Source of the DNA: Lapidilactobacillus luobeiensis
GTDB taxonomy: Bacteria > Bacillota > Bacilli > Lactobacillales > Lactobacillaceae
Reading direction: 5' to 3'
Length of the DNA: 64,000 bases
NCBI RefSeq assembly: GCF_024345205.1
Contig: NZ_BROC01000007.1
Span: forward strand, 1 to 64,000
Shown: piece after piece, positions 9,523 to 18,594 of the stretch
Layout: each line of letters starts with the position of its first letter
Numbering within the stretch: the stretch's first letter is position 1
Position numbers and translations under genes: made by a program
The notes under the pieces: generated by a model
Database searches by the model: none
What the model was told of the DNA's origin: nothing
What the model saw: the letters and a program-made list of their open reading frames with translations, nothing else

Positions 9523-10062
9523 TCAAGCACGGCGATGTAACAGTTCCTGATAACGACGATACCATAGATCTACATAAGCCTGAGAGAAAGGACCCTTTCC
9601 TTGGTTGATCCAGTCGACCAAAACCTTAGTACTTTCCTTTAAGATGTGATCGATCTCCGGCGAATAATGCCACTGGGCACTGTGAGCCTTGTATTCATCA
9701 ACATCTAATAATCTTTTCTCACCATCTGGAAAAACCTTCACATCCAGATCATAATCTATATACTTCAAGGCTTGACGGTCTAACGTGTATGGCGTCGCCA
9801 AATTGCAATAATATGCCACCCCATTGTCTCGGATCATCGCAATAATGTTGAACCAGTAATGTTTATGAAAATAAACGATCGCCGGCTCCCGCGTCACCCA
9901 ATGACGCCCATCATCTTCCGTTACTAGAGTATGATCATTACAACCAATCAAAGAATTATCACTTGTCTTCAGCACCATCGTTTCTTTCCAGGTCCGATGC
10001 AAACTACCATCATGCTTGTAACTTTGGATAGCGATATAGTCCCCTTCTTTGGGAACCTGCAT
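9523..10062 (-). CDS. Nucleoside tri-/diphosphate phosphatase (Ntdp, DUF402)
   Basis: A 179-residue DUF402 protein closely matching the Gram-positive Ntdp family: [20 protein letters not shown] at the N-terminus, [28 protein letters not shown] and the metal-binding [20 protein letters not shown]. Family members hydrolyse nucleoside tri- and diphosphates with a divalent metal. The start at 10062 has AGGG about six bases upstream. The reading frame extends eight codons further but without a better ribosome site. It is a single gene with its own terminator. Family-level confidence is high. The physiological substrate is not shown by sequence. Confidence 0.92.
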   Translation of the reverse strand: MQVPKEGDYIAIQSYKHDGSLHRTWKETMVLKTSDNSLIGCNDHTLVTEDDGRHWVTREPAIVYFHKHYWFNIIAMIRDNGVAYYCNLATPYTLDRQALKYIDYDLDVKVFPDGEKRLLDVDEYKAHSAQWHYSPEIDHILKESTKVLVDWINQGKGPFSQAYVDLWYRRYQELLHRRA

Positions 10063-10133
10063 ATTTACCCTACTTTCCCGGTGCAAAAAATTTATTCCAG
10101 TTTATTATAACAAAGAACCGAGAAAGATAAAAG

Positions 10134-10186
10134 CAGAGTGCGGAGCGCAACGGGTTGACTTTAAGCATTAGCCTAATACTAGTTTT
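10134..10186 (+). repeat. 5' half of an SR, cut at the LR-C border
   Basis: GAGTGCGGAGCGCAACGGG through GCATTAGCCTAATACTAG ends abruptly where LR-C begins. The same half-element and the same junction (AATACTAGTTTT) occur before LR-E. Confidence 0.6.
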
Positions 10187-10935
10187 TCCGTTACTTCTAT
10201 CGCGTGGTTCGAGGCGAGCTTGCTGCGGGCAACGGTTCCGTTCTAATTTTGGCCGTAACCTCCACTGCGTGGTTCGGGATGAGCTCGCTGTGGGCATCAC
10301 TTTGAGCTTCGCAAAGTGCGCGAATCTCAAAGCTGAGCCTTGGTCTAAGTGGCACAGCCACTAAGACCAATTTCACGGCGATCTCACCCCGAACCACTCC
10401 GTTGCAGTTACTCAACAATTGTAAGCAGACTAAGCTGCCACGCCATAGCACTTGCTCGTGTAAATTGACGAATTCTCACGCATTTGACGACCATAGCTAG
10501 TGGCCGCAAGTTCGCACTGATAGTGACATTGTAATAATCGACTAGATGATCACCGGCAACTGAATGGCGTATCACAAAACTTGGATTTACTAATCTGGGC
10601 AATAGGTTGGAACAACCAGTCAGAGACTTTTTATCAATCGAAGTGGTACTATTTTGACCGCCACTCTAGCAAAAGCACTTTATTAACTACTCCGCCCAGA
10701 TTGCAGATAGGCTCAAACTTGCCTAGCAACCGCCTCAGGGCGTGTGGCTCAGCAGTGAAATTTGTCTTTGTGGCTTTGCCACTTAGACAAAGGCTCGATT
10801 TGAAGACAAGCCGCTGCTTTTGCGGATTGGCTTCAAACGATGCCCACTGCGTTCCAGCCACTAAAAACGCCCTGAGGCGGTTGCGTCCACACCCAAACCC
10901 ACCACACCTGCAAGCAGGCAATGCAGCAAATACAG
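10187..10935 (+). repeat. Long structured repeat LR-C (empty right site)
   Basis: The left section has two tandem 5' arms (near 10195-10225 and 10260-10292). Only the second matches the 3' arm CTCACCCCGAACCACTCC (10384-10401). The right section is closed by CAACCGCCTCAGGGCGT (10727-10743) and its complement (10867-10883), with inner hairpins TTTGTCTTTGTGGC/GCCACTTAGACAAA and GAAGACAAGCC/GGCTTC. The GGCTC-AGCAGTG site at 10746-10757 carries no SR and serves as the empty-site reference. No coding sequence is believed here. Confidence 0.75.
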
Positions 10936-10976
10936 AAACCCAACTTTTCAAATCAACTCACAAGCAACCCAGCTCG

Positions 10977-11780
10977 CTAGTCCAAATCGTCAAGATGATC
11001 CGCCAGCCACCCATTGATCTGATCAAAACTGAAACCCTTGCGCATCAACGCCTGTTTAAACTTCTGCAATTGCTTGCGCTCAGTCAAAGGTCGATAATGC
11101 CGCGCCGCCTTTTGTGCCGCCAGCGTTAATGCATCGGCCTCATCTTCGGGATCAAGTTCAAGATCCAGATCTGCCCAGAACAACTGTAGATCATCACTGC
11201 GATAGCCCTTAGTTTGCAAAGTCTGACGAACTTTCTGTTGCCGCGCGTGCTGAGACAAGTTGTGTTGCCGCTGCCAAACTTGCTGGGCCAACTTAGTCCC
11301 GTTTTCGATCAAAGTATGTTCATCATATTGTAAAAGCGCGTCTTCCAACTGATTTTGATCACGGATCCCGCGGCGTTTCAACTCTTGTGCCAAAACGCCT
11401 GGTCCCTTCAACGATAAGCGCATATTGGTGCGGATATAGGCGCGCGCATATTCACCGTCATCCATATAGCCCTGCTTTTGCAAGCGTAAGATCACATCGG
11501 CGGCCGTGTCCACGGAAACTTCATGATCGCGAAGATAATCAGTCATTTCTTTGACTGTCCGTAATTGATAGCTCAAATAATTCAAAGCCAATTGATAGGC
11601 CTGGGTATCTGCGTCGGCTTTTTTCAATTCGTCTTGAGCCGCCTCATCAAGGACGATTCCCTTACGCAGCCCATAATTGATCAGAACTTCCTCACTAACC
11701 GGAAAAGCGTATTGCTCATCGAGAAAAATATTATATCGTCCCGGTCGTTTTTGCGCGCTGATTTTGGTGATCGTTGCCAT
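10977..11780 (-). CDS. recX: Regulatory protein RecX
   Basis: A 267-residue all-helical protein that binds RecA filaments and limits recombinase activity. The RecX three-helix repeats are visible: ALNYLSYQLRTVKEMTDYL, VILRLQKQGYMDDGEYARAYI with LSLKGPGVLAQELKRRGI, and a C-terminal repeat ending FKQALMRKGFSFDQINGWL. The length is typical of the longer Firmicutes RecX. The start at 11780 has GGAG nine bases upstream. Codons further upstream lack support. It is divergent from rlmCD with about 100 bp between them. It is not next to recA here. Confidence 0.92.
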   Translation of the reverse strand: MATITKISAQKRPGRYNIFLDEQYAFPVSEEVLINYGLRKGIVLDEAAQDELKKADADTQAYQLALNYLSYQLRTVKEMTDYLRDHEVSVDTAADVILRLQKQGYMDDGEYARAYIRTNMRLSLKGPGVLAQELKRRGIRDQNQLEDALLQYDEHTLIENGTKLAQQVWQRQHNLSQHARQQKVRQTLQTKGYRSDDLQLFWADLDLELDPEDEADALTLAAQKAARHYRPLTERKQLQKFKQALMRKGFSFDQINGWLADHLDDLD

Positions 11781-11878
11781 TTCTTTCATCTCCAATCGCT
11801 TTCACCACTGAAATCAATTATACTAATGGTAGTTACTTTCGTTATTATAACATGCAAGTTTAAGAATTGAGGCCTACT

Positions 11879-13297
11879 ATGGAATCAGAAAATCCAGCAA
11901 CAACTGTCACCACCGGTCAACGTTTTCCGATCACCGCACGAAAGATCGGGATCAACGGCGAAGGGATCGGCTATTATCATCATAAGGTCGTTTTCGTGCC
12001 CGGATTATTGCCTCACGAGGTCGCGGTCTGTGAGGTTACCAAAGTCACTGATCGTTACATCAAGGCCAAGATCCACCGTCTGCGGAAAACTTCGGCTGCG
12101 CGGGTAACCGGTGATAACCCTGCCGCCAAATTGGCTGGGGTCGTTGGTGGTCTAGAATTAGCACATATTCGTTATCCGCAACAATTATTATTTAAAGATG
12201 ACTTGATCAAGCAAGCTTTGGCTAAGTTTAAACCGCGGGGCTACGAAAAATATCCTTTCGCGGCGCCTATTGGCATGAACGATCCTTGGCACTATCGTAA
12301 TAAAGCTCAATTTCCGATCCGGCAGACTTCTGATGGTCATGTGATCGCCGGTCTTTACCGTCCAAATACGCAAGAACTGGTGGATCTGCCCGAAATGCCC
12401 ACTCAAAGTCCCTTGAGTCTGGCGGTCTGCCGTAAACTGTTGCCGATTTTACAACGATTAGCGATCCCGATCTATGATCCTGAGAAAAACTCGGGGATCG
12501 TTAAGGCAGTGGCCGTGCGTGACGCTCATTTACACCAACAAGCGCAATTGACGCTGATCACCAATTCCAAAAAATTACCACAAAAACAGGCCTTGATCGC
12601 TGCGATCCAGCAAGAGATCCCGGAAGTCATCAGTATCAATCAGAATTATAATCCTAATAAGGACGGCTTGTTCTGGGGCGACGAAACTTGGTTGTTGGCT
12701 GGCGAACCCTATTTAGAAGAACAGATCGGTGAGTTACGCTTTTTGTTATCACCACGCGCCTTCTTACAATTAAATCTGCCGCAAACTGAAAAAATGTACC
12801 AATTGGTCGCTGAACTGTTAGCGCTGACGAAACAAGATTCTCTGCTGGACGCTTACGCCGGCGTCGGCACGATCGGCCTTAGTCTCGCCCACGCCGTCAA
12901 GAACGTGGTCGGTATCGAAGAGATCCCCGAAGCCGTCCAAGACGCCGAACAAAATTGTCAACACAATGGCATCCATAACGCTCATTACCTGATTGGCCAA
13001 GTCGAAACGATCTGGCCAGAACTGACTGCCCAAGGTCAACATTTCTCGGCGCTCGTCGTTGATCCACCGCGAACTGGCCTTGCCCCCAGCTTGTTAGAAA
13101 CGATCTTGACTCAAGAACCGGAGAAATTCGTCTACATCTCTTGTAACGAATCGACTTTGGCCCGCGATCTGGTCGAGCTGACTAAGAAATATCGCATCGC
13201 CCATATTCAAATGATCGACCTCTTCCCCCAAACGGCACGGGTAGAAACTGTCGTGAAACTGGTGCGGCGAGCGGACGTCAAGAATAAACGCCGTTAA
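11879..13297 (+). CDS. rlmCD: 23S rRNA (uracil-C5)-methyltransferase, RlmCD/TrmA family
   Basis: A 472-residue S-adenosylmethionine-dependent RNA methyltransferase. An N-terminal TRAM domain (about residues 10-75, GEGIGYYHHKVVFVPGLLPHE) is followed by the central RNA-binding region and a C-terminal Rossmann fold (LLDAYAGVGTIGLSLA, VVDPPRTGL). The catalytic cysteine motif is FVYISCNESTLARDL. In Gram-positive bacteria this family includes RlmCD, which modifies U747 and U1939, while other paralogues have unclear targets. The iron-sulfur cysteines of E. coli RlmD are not seen in the N-terminal part. The start at 11879 has GAGG six bases upstream. Confidence 0.88.
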   Translation: MESENPATTVTTGQRFPITARKIGINGEGIGYYHHKVVFVPGLLPHEVAVCEVTKVTDRYIKAKIHRLRKTSAARVTGDNPAAKLAGVVGGLELAHIRYPQQLLFKDDLIKQALAKFKPRGYEKYPFAAPIGMNDPWHYRNKAQFPIRQTSDGHVIAGLYRPNTQELVDLPEMPTQSPLSLAVCRKLLPILQRLAIPIYDPEKNSGIVKAVAVRDAHLHQQAQLTLITNSKKLPQKQALIAAIQQEIPEVISINQNYNPNKDGLFWGDETWLLAGEPYLEEQIGELRFLLSPRAFLQLNLPQTEKMYQLVAELLALTKQDSLLDAYAGVGTIGLSLAHAVKNVVGIEEIPEAVQDAEQNCQHNGIHNAHYLIGQVETIWPELTAQGQHFSALVVDPPRTGLAPSLLETILTQEPEKFVYISCNESTLARDLVELTKKYRIAHIQMIDLFPQTARVETVVKLVRRADVKNKRR

Positions 13298-13298
13298 G

Positions 13299-13350
13299 TC
13301 AAGAATGATCAAATCCGTTTTGGGTACAAAAGTGAACTCATTCTTGATTT
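13299..13350 (+). terminator. Likely terminator of rlmCD
   Basis: TCAAGAATGA (13299-13308) and TCATTCTTGA (13338-13347) form a perfect 10-bp stem with a 29-base loop, followed by TTTAG. The long loop makes this a moderate call. Confidence 0.5.
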
Positions 13351-13373
13351 AGCTAGGTTGCATCACCTAATAA

Positions 13374-13382
13374 TGCTATAAT
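13374..13382 (+). promoter_or_regulatory. Extended -10 promoter for the DUF975 pair
   Basis: TG-C-TATAAT (TATAAT at 13377-13382), about 40 bp before the first start codon. No good -35 box is visible at 16-18 bp, so an extended -10 type is proposed. Confidence 0.5.
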
Positions 13383-13424
13383 TTATTTAAGCGCTTTACA
13401 CAGTTATTCTCAGGAGGTTAAAAA

Positions 13425-14207
13425 ATGCAAACAACTTTTACTCGCGGGCAGATCAAACAGCGAGCTAAGGAGCGAATGAAAGGACATTTCGGTGAAGCGT
13501 TTGCCTTAAACAGCTTGCCGATCATCGCCGGGATCATCGCCTACGGTTTATTACTGGCATCGATCATCACGCTTATCATTTTCGCGAACAAGTTCCCCAA
13601 TATCTTCTCAACTGATAATCTCACGATCGGTGATCTCAATACCAGCTATCAGAACAGCCAGAACAGCGTTGACTTCCGTATCGGCGGGCAAGCATTCGGT
13701 GGGCTATTCGGCGCCATACTCAACGCTGGGATCTCAGTCACTTCTTTACGTTGGCTTCGTCAGGATCAAGATCAACCCCTGACCCATCCTTTTATTAAGC
13801 AATTCGAAGGTTTCAGCCAATTCTTTCTCCCTTTTTTGGCGCTCTGTTTAATGACGTCGCTCATCACGGGGCTGGCCGCACTGGCCTTAGCCATTCCCGG
13901 GATCATCGTGGGATTGGCTTACGCGCCGATTTATCTACTTTATGCAGATGATGGCGCTAAGTATGGCGTGATCAACATGTTAGGGCACTCTTGGCGCTTT
14001 ATGAAGGGCCACAAGGTTGATTGGTTCGTTTTCCAACTGAGCTTCATTCCTTGGTATTTCGGCGTCATCTTGACCGGTGGACTTTTAAATATCTATTTTC
14101 TCCCTTACCATAACTTAGCCGTTGCCGCTTTCTATGAGTCGCTCCGCCAAGAAAACGAACTGAAGACTGCGACAGCTTCTGATGAAAACACGGATTCACG
14201 TTTATAA
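13425..14207 (+). CDS. DUF975 family membrane protein, first of a tandem pair
   Basis: A 260-residue polytopic membrane protein with five to six hydrophobic segments. DUF975 marks are the N-terminal TRGQIKQRAKERMKGHFG, the glycine-rich GIIVGLAYAPIYLLYADD, the conserved SWRFMKGHKVDWFVFQLSFIPW and the end LPYHNLAVAAFYESLR. AGGAGG lies upstream. Function of the family is unknown. The pair with the next gene (gap 27 bp) arose by duplication, since both share the same landmark motifs in the same order. Confidence 0.8.
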   Translation: MQTTFTRGQIKQRAKERMKGHFGEAFALNSLPIIAGIIAYGLLLASIITLIIFANKFPNIFSTDNLTIGDLNTSYQNSQNSVDFRIGGQAFGGLFGAILNAGISVTSLRWLRQDQDQPLTHPFIKQFEGFSQFFLPFLALCLMTSLITGLAALALAIPGIIVGLAYAPIYLLYADDGAKYGVINMLGHSWRFMKGHKVDWFVFQLSFIPWYFGVILTGGLLNIYFLPYHNLAVAAFYESLRQENELKTATASDENTDSRL

Positions 14208-14234
14208 AACTAAACATTGAGGAGACGTTGTAAA

Positions 14235-14996
14235 ATGGCAACAATTTTGACACGCGCTGAGATCAAACAACAAGCGAAAGCGCGTTTTCGAGAGAATAGA
14301 GGCGCCCTACTCGCTTTAAACAGTGTGGCGATCATCCTTAGTATCTTCAACAATTGGCAGATCAGTAGCTTCAGTTATCGACAGCTCGATGTCGACTCGG
14401 ATCTTTTTATCAACAATTCCGTCTTTCAAAAAGTAGTCAACTCAGGAATCAATCTCCACCTATTTGGCGATGTCAATATTACCTTTACTTATTCCGGCTT
14501 TATCTCCGACCTTTTTATCACGTTTTTGACGGCCGGCATCACTATCGCAAGTTTGCGCTGGTTAAGACAGCCTAAAGAAACGCCTTTGACCACACCGTTC
14601 AAGCAACAATTTCTGACCTTCTCCTCGACCTTTTTCATTCCCTTCTTAGCCCTTTATCTACTCAGTAATTTAGCGACCATCGTCGGTACCCTCCTCTTGA
14701 TCGTTCCTGGGATCCTCTTGCTCTTCGCGTTCCGCCCACTGTACCTGCTTTACAGTGATATTGGCGCCGACGCTGGCTACTTTGCTTTTCTCAAAACCTG
14801 CTGGACTTTCATGAAGGGCCACAAATTCGACTGGTTCGTCTTCGAATTAAGCTTCTTATTATGGGAGATCGGCATCGCCGTGACCTTTGGTTTACTAGCG
14901 ATCTACGTGGTCCCTTATCACAATCTCGCCACTGCTGGTTTCTACGAGTCGATCCGGCTGACAAACAATCAACAAAACAGCGCTACAACTAATTGA
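14235..14996 (+). CDS. DUF975 family membrane protein, second of a tandem pair
   Basis: A 253-residue paralogue of the preceding gene with the same plan: TRAEIKQQAKARFRENRG at the N-terminus, LIVPGILLLFAFRPLYLLYSD, then FMKGHKFDWFVFELSFLLWE and VPYHNLATAGFYESIR. The extracytoplasmic loop after the first membrane segment is the most divergent part. The start at 14235 has GAGGAG about ten bases upstream. It is followed closely by the deoxyribosyltransferase, with 26 bp between stop and start, so the three genes probably form one transcript. Confidence 0.8.
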   Translation: MATILTRAEIKQQAKARFRENRGALLALNSVAIILSIFNNWQISSFSYRQLDVDSDLFINNSVFQKVVNSGINLHLFGDVNITFTYSGFISDLFITFLTAGITIASLRWLRQPKETPLTTPFKQQFLTFSSTFFIPFLALYLLSNLATIVGTLLLIVPGILLLFAFRPLYLLYSDIGADAGYFAFLKTCWTFMKGHKFDWFVFELSFLLWEIGIAVTFGLLAIYVVPYHNLATAGFYESIRLTNNQQNSATTN

Positions 14997-15022
14997 TACC
15001 CATCAAAAACTGGAGGTCACTT

Positions 15023-15496
15023 ATGCACATCTACTTCGCCAATGGTCTGTTCTCACAGGCTGATTTCCGTTTCAACGCGGACCTAGCCGCACGGATCCGT
15101 ACGGCTTATCCCCAACTGACTATCTACCTACCTCAAGAAAACGCCGCGATCAATGACAAACAGGCCTATGCCGATTCCAAAATGATCGCCCGTGCCGATA
15201 CAGAGGAAGTTTTGAAAAGTGATCTGATGATCGCCGTCTTGGATGGCCCCGTCATTGACGCTGGTGTCGCTAGTGAGATCGGCGTCGCCTACGCCAAAGA
15301 AATCCCGATCCTCGGCCTTTATACTGATTCCCGTCAACAAGGCGCTGACAACCAACAAAAACTAACAGCACTCCAAACGATCGCCGAGAATCAATTTCAT
15401 TATCTCAATCTTTATACCACTGGTTTGATCAAGTTGAACGGCGCCATTTACAGCAATGAAACCGACTTGATCAAAGCTATCGCTACTTATCAATAA
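15023..15496 (+). CDS. Nucleoside 2-deoxyribosyltransferase family protein
   Basis: A 157-residue protein of the nucleoside deoxyribosyltransferase fold (PF05014), which exchanges bases between deoxynucleosides in purine/pyrimidine salvage, a trait common in lactobacilli. Substrate-site motifs are IYFANGLFSQADFRFN at the N-terminus and DLMIAVLDGPVIDAGVASEIGVAYA-type residues, where the Glu of ASEIG is the family nucleophile. The length equals characterised enzymes. GGAGG lies six bases before the chosen ATG. A longer in-frame start at 14993 lacks a ribosome site and overlaps the preceding stop. Whether it acts on purines only is not decided by sequence. Confidence 0.85.
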   Translation: MHIYFANGLFSQADFRFNADLAARIRTAYPQLTIYLPQENAAINDKQAYADSKMIARADTEEVLKSDLMIAVLDGPVIDAGVASEIGVAYAKEIPILGLYTDSRQQGADNQQKLTALQTIAENQFHYLNLYTTGLIKLNGAIYSNETDLIKAIATYQ

Positions 15497-15537
15497 AGTA
15501 GGCTGAACTGTCACCACACTTCGCCATTATTTGAATC

Positions 15538-15587
15538 GACCACTATTAGTCAAGACTGCTCTTAATTTGACTGATGGTGGTTTTTTA
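15538..15587 (+). terminator. Terminator of the DUF975-deoxyribosyltransferase unit
   Basis: GACCACTATTAGTCAA pairs with TTGACTGATGGTGGTT (two mismatches), followed by TTTTTT. Confidence 0.8.
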
Positions 15588-15705
15588 TTGGTTAAACTGT
15601 CTTTATTTGGTGCCCACCGTTTATTCTGAACGCGCCTTGATTGCTGTAACCAAAATAAGATTTTTAATAGAATGAAAATTAATCTAATTTTCTAATAATA
15701 TCGTC

Positions 15706-15734
15706 TTGTTTTTCTTTTTTGCTTGCCCTATAAT
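15706..15734 (+). promoter_or_regulatory. Promoter for the ABC transporter
   Basis: TTGTTT (15706-15711), 17-bp spacer, TATAAT (15729-15734) in an AT-rich stretch. It implies a leader of roughly 320 nt before the start at 16062. Confidence 0.5.
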
Positions 15735-15861
15735 TATTCTAATTGCTCAGGCGATTAAAAAATCCATTCATTTTTGTCAATCTACATCATTGATTCATGT
15801 GGTTTTGTTCTGATTTTGTCATTCGATATCATTTTTATAGGCTATAACATCACCACAGCAA

Positions 15862-15894
15862 ATTATGAGATAAATGCCAATTTAATCTCATAAT
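15862..15894 (+). promoter_or_regulatory. Inverted repeat in the ABC transporter leader
   Basis: ATTATGAGAT (15862-15871) and ATCTCATAAT (15885-15894) form a perfect 10-bp inverted repeat with 13 bases between. It could be a repressor site or an RNA hairpin. No T run follows, so it is not a standard terminator. Confidence 0.5.
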
Positions 15895-16061
15895 AATCCA
15901 GTCGAAGTTGTAGAAGTCCTCAGTAAATAGTCCTAGCGATTTCCGAGTGTTGTTGTTATTTGGACTTTACACTAAAGCTTGACGCTACTTATTCACCCAC
16001 ACGCACTCATTTTGGCGATGTGATTACTGGAACTGGTTTAAATTTTTTAGGGGATGTTAGT

Positions 16062-17678
16062 ATGAAATTCAGTTTGAAGCATTATTTACGGCGAAATTTG
16101 AAATTCAATAGTTTGGTCGCGCTTTTATTGGCCTTGGCTCAGATTGCCATCACCTTGTGTTCTGTGGCTCTAACCAAATTCACCGATAGTATCCGGGCAA
16201 ATTCGTCGGCGGAATTTATTAAGTGGATCCTGATCATGGTCGCTATGTATCTGGTTTTGGTCATTCCTCTCTCGCAATTATCAGAATTTACTCAGGCCGT
16301 GGCGACCCAACGGATGAACCGTCAAGTCCGTCAAGATCTGGCTCAGGGCTTGACTAACTTGGATTATGATCATTTCCATCACGAAGGAACGGTGGGCAAA
16401 TTCACCTCGTGGCTCAATAATGATATCCAACAGATCCAAGAGAATGGTTTTACCAATTTCTTCGTCCTCATCCAGAATCTTTGTTGTCTGGTGATGCCGC
16501 TGATCGCCTTAGCTTTCTACCATTGGAGTTTGGTCGTGATCAGTTTGATCCTGGCACTGATCCTGGCTTTTGTCCCCCAGCGGATCAATCGTGCCTTGAT
16601 CAAGTCGTCGACCCACCTCACCAAAACCAATGAAACGTTTGTCAACACCGTGGAAAATGTCCTGGGTGGTTTTGACACGTTACTGGCCTTTCATCAGAAG
16701 CATCAAATCTTTAAGTTGATCGATCGCGGTGCTGATCAAGTTCAACAAGCCAATATCAGCTTCCAGAAGAAGAAAGTCGAAGTCACAACGATCATCACGC
16801 TTCTGAGCATTCTCAGTCAGATCGCGATCGTGGGCTTCACCGGTTTTCTCGTGCTGCGGGGCAATTTAACGATCGGGGCAATGTTAACAACGGGAAACTT
16901 GGCTGGCTCGATTTTTAATGGGATGGCTGGTTTGGACAGCAGTTGGTCCGTGCTTAGCGCAGTCGATCCCGTTTTCGAAAAATACCAGAATTTACAAAGT
17001 GACCCTAAGCCGGAACAAATGATCACTACCGGCACTGCGGCTACCTTGACCTTGGACGCCGTGACCAGTGGCACCGATGGGCATCAATGGCTTGCGCCAG
17101 TTTCCGCTACCGTCCTTCCCGGCGATAAAGTGCTGCTGACCGGTCCCAGTGGCGCCGGTAAAAGTACGCTGCTGAAATTGATTGCGGGGTTCAACCAGCC
17201 TAGTGCCGGGACGATCAACTGGCAGCCGCTAGATCAAAATAACGTGCTTTACATTCCCCAGTCACCTTATATCTTCAACGCATCGATCCGTTATAATTTA
17301 AGTTTAGGCCGGGATTATCCTGATAGCCAAATCCAGCAGGTTTTAACGGCGGTAGGTCTGGATCAGCGCGTGGCCCACTTGCCGCAAGGTTGGGACACCG
17401 AGATCTCCGCAGTCGGCGCCGATTTCTCCGGTGGCGAACGTCAACGTCTCGCTTTGGCCCGCGCTTTTTTGATCAAGGCCCCGATCATTTTATTCGACGA
17501 AAGCACCTCCAATGTTGATCCTCAGGCTGCCGTGCCCATCGAACAAGCTGTCCTCAGTCGCCCTGGTCAAACGGTCATCTTTGTTTCCCATAATTTACAC
17601 CCTGATATCGCCACCAGTTTCGATCAAACGATCCACTTGACGTCGCCAGGTGAAGTGTTGCCAGCAGCCGCTCCCTGA
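16062..17678 (+). CDS. ABC transporter, fused permease and ATPase (half-exporter)
   Basis: A 538-residue type IV ABC half-transporter. An N-terminal membrane domain with six helices (about residues 1-300) is followed by an ATPase domain with Walker A GPSGAGKST, signature FSGGERQRLALARA, Walker B IILFDES and H-loop VSHNLH. Such proteins act as homo- or heterodimeric exporters of drugs, lipids or peptides. No peptidase (C39) domain is present. The start at 16062 has AGGGGA seven bases upstream. The frame is open for 34 more codons without a ribosome site. No partner half-transporter is adjacent. Substrate unknown. Confidence 0.88.
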   Translation: MKFSLKHYLRRNLKFNSLVALLLALAQIAITLCSVALTKFTDSIRANSSAEFIKWILIMVAMYLVLVIPLSQLSEFTQAVATQRMNRQVRQDLAQGLTNLDYDHFHHEGTVGKFTSWLNNDIQQIQENGFTNFFVLIQNLCCLVMPLIALAFYHWSLVVISLILALILAFVPQRINRALIKSSTHLTKTNETFVNTVENVLGGFDTLLAFHQKHQIFKLIDRGADQVQQANISFQKKKVEVTTIITLLSILSQIAIVGFTGFLVLRGNLTIGAMLTTGNLAGSIFNGMAGLDSSWSVLSAVDPVFEKYQNLQSDPKPEQMITTGTAATLTLDAVTSGTDGHQWLAPVSATVLPGDKVLLTGPSGAGKSTLLKLIAGFNQPSAGTINWQPLDQNNVLYIPQSPYIFNASIRYNLSLGRDYPDSQIQQVLTAVGLDQRVAHLPQGWDTEISAVGADFSGGERQRLALARAFLIKAPIILFDESTSNVDPQAAVPIEQAVLSRPGQTVIFVSHNLHPDIATSFDQTIHLTSPGEVLPAAAP

Positions 17679-17837
17679 CCCGCCGATTGATCGCTCCGAC
17701 ACAACGAACTAAGATCCCATCCCAGCCACTAGTTCAGGTGTCAGGCGGCAACCTGGCCCGGTCGAGCTAGCTGGTCTCTGGCCCCTAACGAAATCACACC
17801 GTCTATGGTGTGAACACCACCACTTTTAGACTTGAAT

Positions 17838-17881
17838 GGCGCCATCACGATCTCTGCCGATCATGATGGTGCCGTTTTTAT
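17838..17881 (+). terminator. Terminator of the ABC transporter gene
   Basis: GGCGCCATCA...TGATGGTGCC stem with a 16-base loop, followed by TTTTTAT. A smaller hairpin TCACACC/GGTGTGA lies just upstream near 17797-17816. Confidence 0.7.
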
Positions 17882-17891
17882 GGACACGAAA

Positions 17892-18485
17892 ATGACCTAG
17901 TCGACTGATCAAGTTCGACTAGGTCATCTCGTTAAGTAAAGAGGTTACAGATGCATCATCTCTAACGTTCTTAATATTTAACACCTCATGCTATTCAATT
18001 GTCACAAGAATCAGATTCGTTACGCACTACTTTAAACGCTATCTGTGTTCCGTATCAAAAATGATTAACGGCTAATTGTTCTCGCGATCAAATTGATCCT
18101 TGTTGTAACGTGCTGTCCGAAGTAATTTCAGACATCCACCTCCATGATATGATTGATAACTAGAATTCTGCTTTTCACTCAGCTTTTCTAGTCCTTAAAC
18201 TACAAACTCAATCCTGACGTCCTTACCATATCACTTGTTTCGTTAGTTTGACATTGAGTTTGGTAAAACTTGGTTCGGTGCTTGAAACATTAAAGCTTAG
18301 TACCTTGGCAATAGCTGGTACTTGGTCCATAGTTCAAAATCTATGTTACTAAATACTGCTCCTGCTTGAAACTTGGCTCAACTTTGGCCTTTCGTTGAGC
18401 ATCGCTTGACTAATGATCATCAGTTCTAAATCTGCCAGTTTGATAATCCTATCGGTGACTGGCTGGCACCTGTTCCTCTTTACAT
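17892..18485 (-). ncRNA. Candidate large structured non-coding RNA (~600 nt)
   Basis: A gene-free stretch with no open frame of 60 codons, preceded on the minus strand by a promoter-like pair (18490-18518) and ending in a perfect 13-bp hairpin (17892-17927) followed by TTTTCG. Local hairpins are dense: CTCAAC/GTTGAG, AGTACC/GGTACT, CATAG/CTATG, TGTCTGAA/TTCGGACA, GATCAA/TTGATC. A perfect 10-bp long-range helix joins CAAACTCAAT (RNA sense, plus 18253-18262) to ATTGAGTTTG (plus 18203-18212). TTACCA/TGGTAA crosses it as a possible pseudoknot. It is not tmRNA or RNase P, since their conserved cores are not seen. The size fits large ornate RNAs such as ROOL, known from Lactobacillales. That identity is only a guess. 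Confidence 0.4.
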
Positions 18486-18489
18486 TCTT

Positions 18490-18518
18490 ATAGTAACACG
18501 TCTTGTAAACGGTTGCAA
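18490..18518 (-). promoter_or_regulatory. Promoter for the candidate RNA
   Basis: Minus strand TTGCAA (18513-18518), 17-bp spacer, TACTAT (18490-18495). A start near 18483 is expected. Confidence 0.45.
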
Positions 18519-18559
18519 GCTTTTGGGCAAATTTTCTTTATACCATTTTGTTGTATAAA

Positions 18560-18590
18560 AAAAGGCCGCCAGATCACGGCCGCCTAGGCT
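18560..18590 (-). terminator. Terminator of the mevalonate operon
   Basis: Minus strand GGCGGCCGTGATCTGGCGGCC hairpin region followed by TTTTTTT, directly after the dehydrogenase stop codon. Confidence 0.75.
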
Positions 18591-18594
18591 TCCT

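Noticed and set aside
18080-18142. 15-residue peptide frame (MSEITSDS...) with GGAGG in the candidate RNA
   Set aside because: The GGAGG is only three bases from the ATG and lies in a hairpin region; nothing supports translation.
17892-18485. tmRNA, RNase P RNA or T-box leader
   Set aside because: No tRNA-like ends or CCA, no RNase P core and no T-box motif could be found on either strand.
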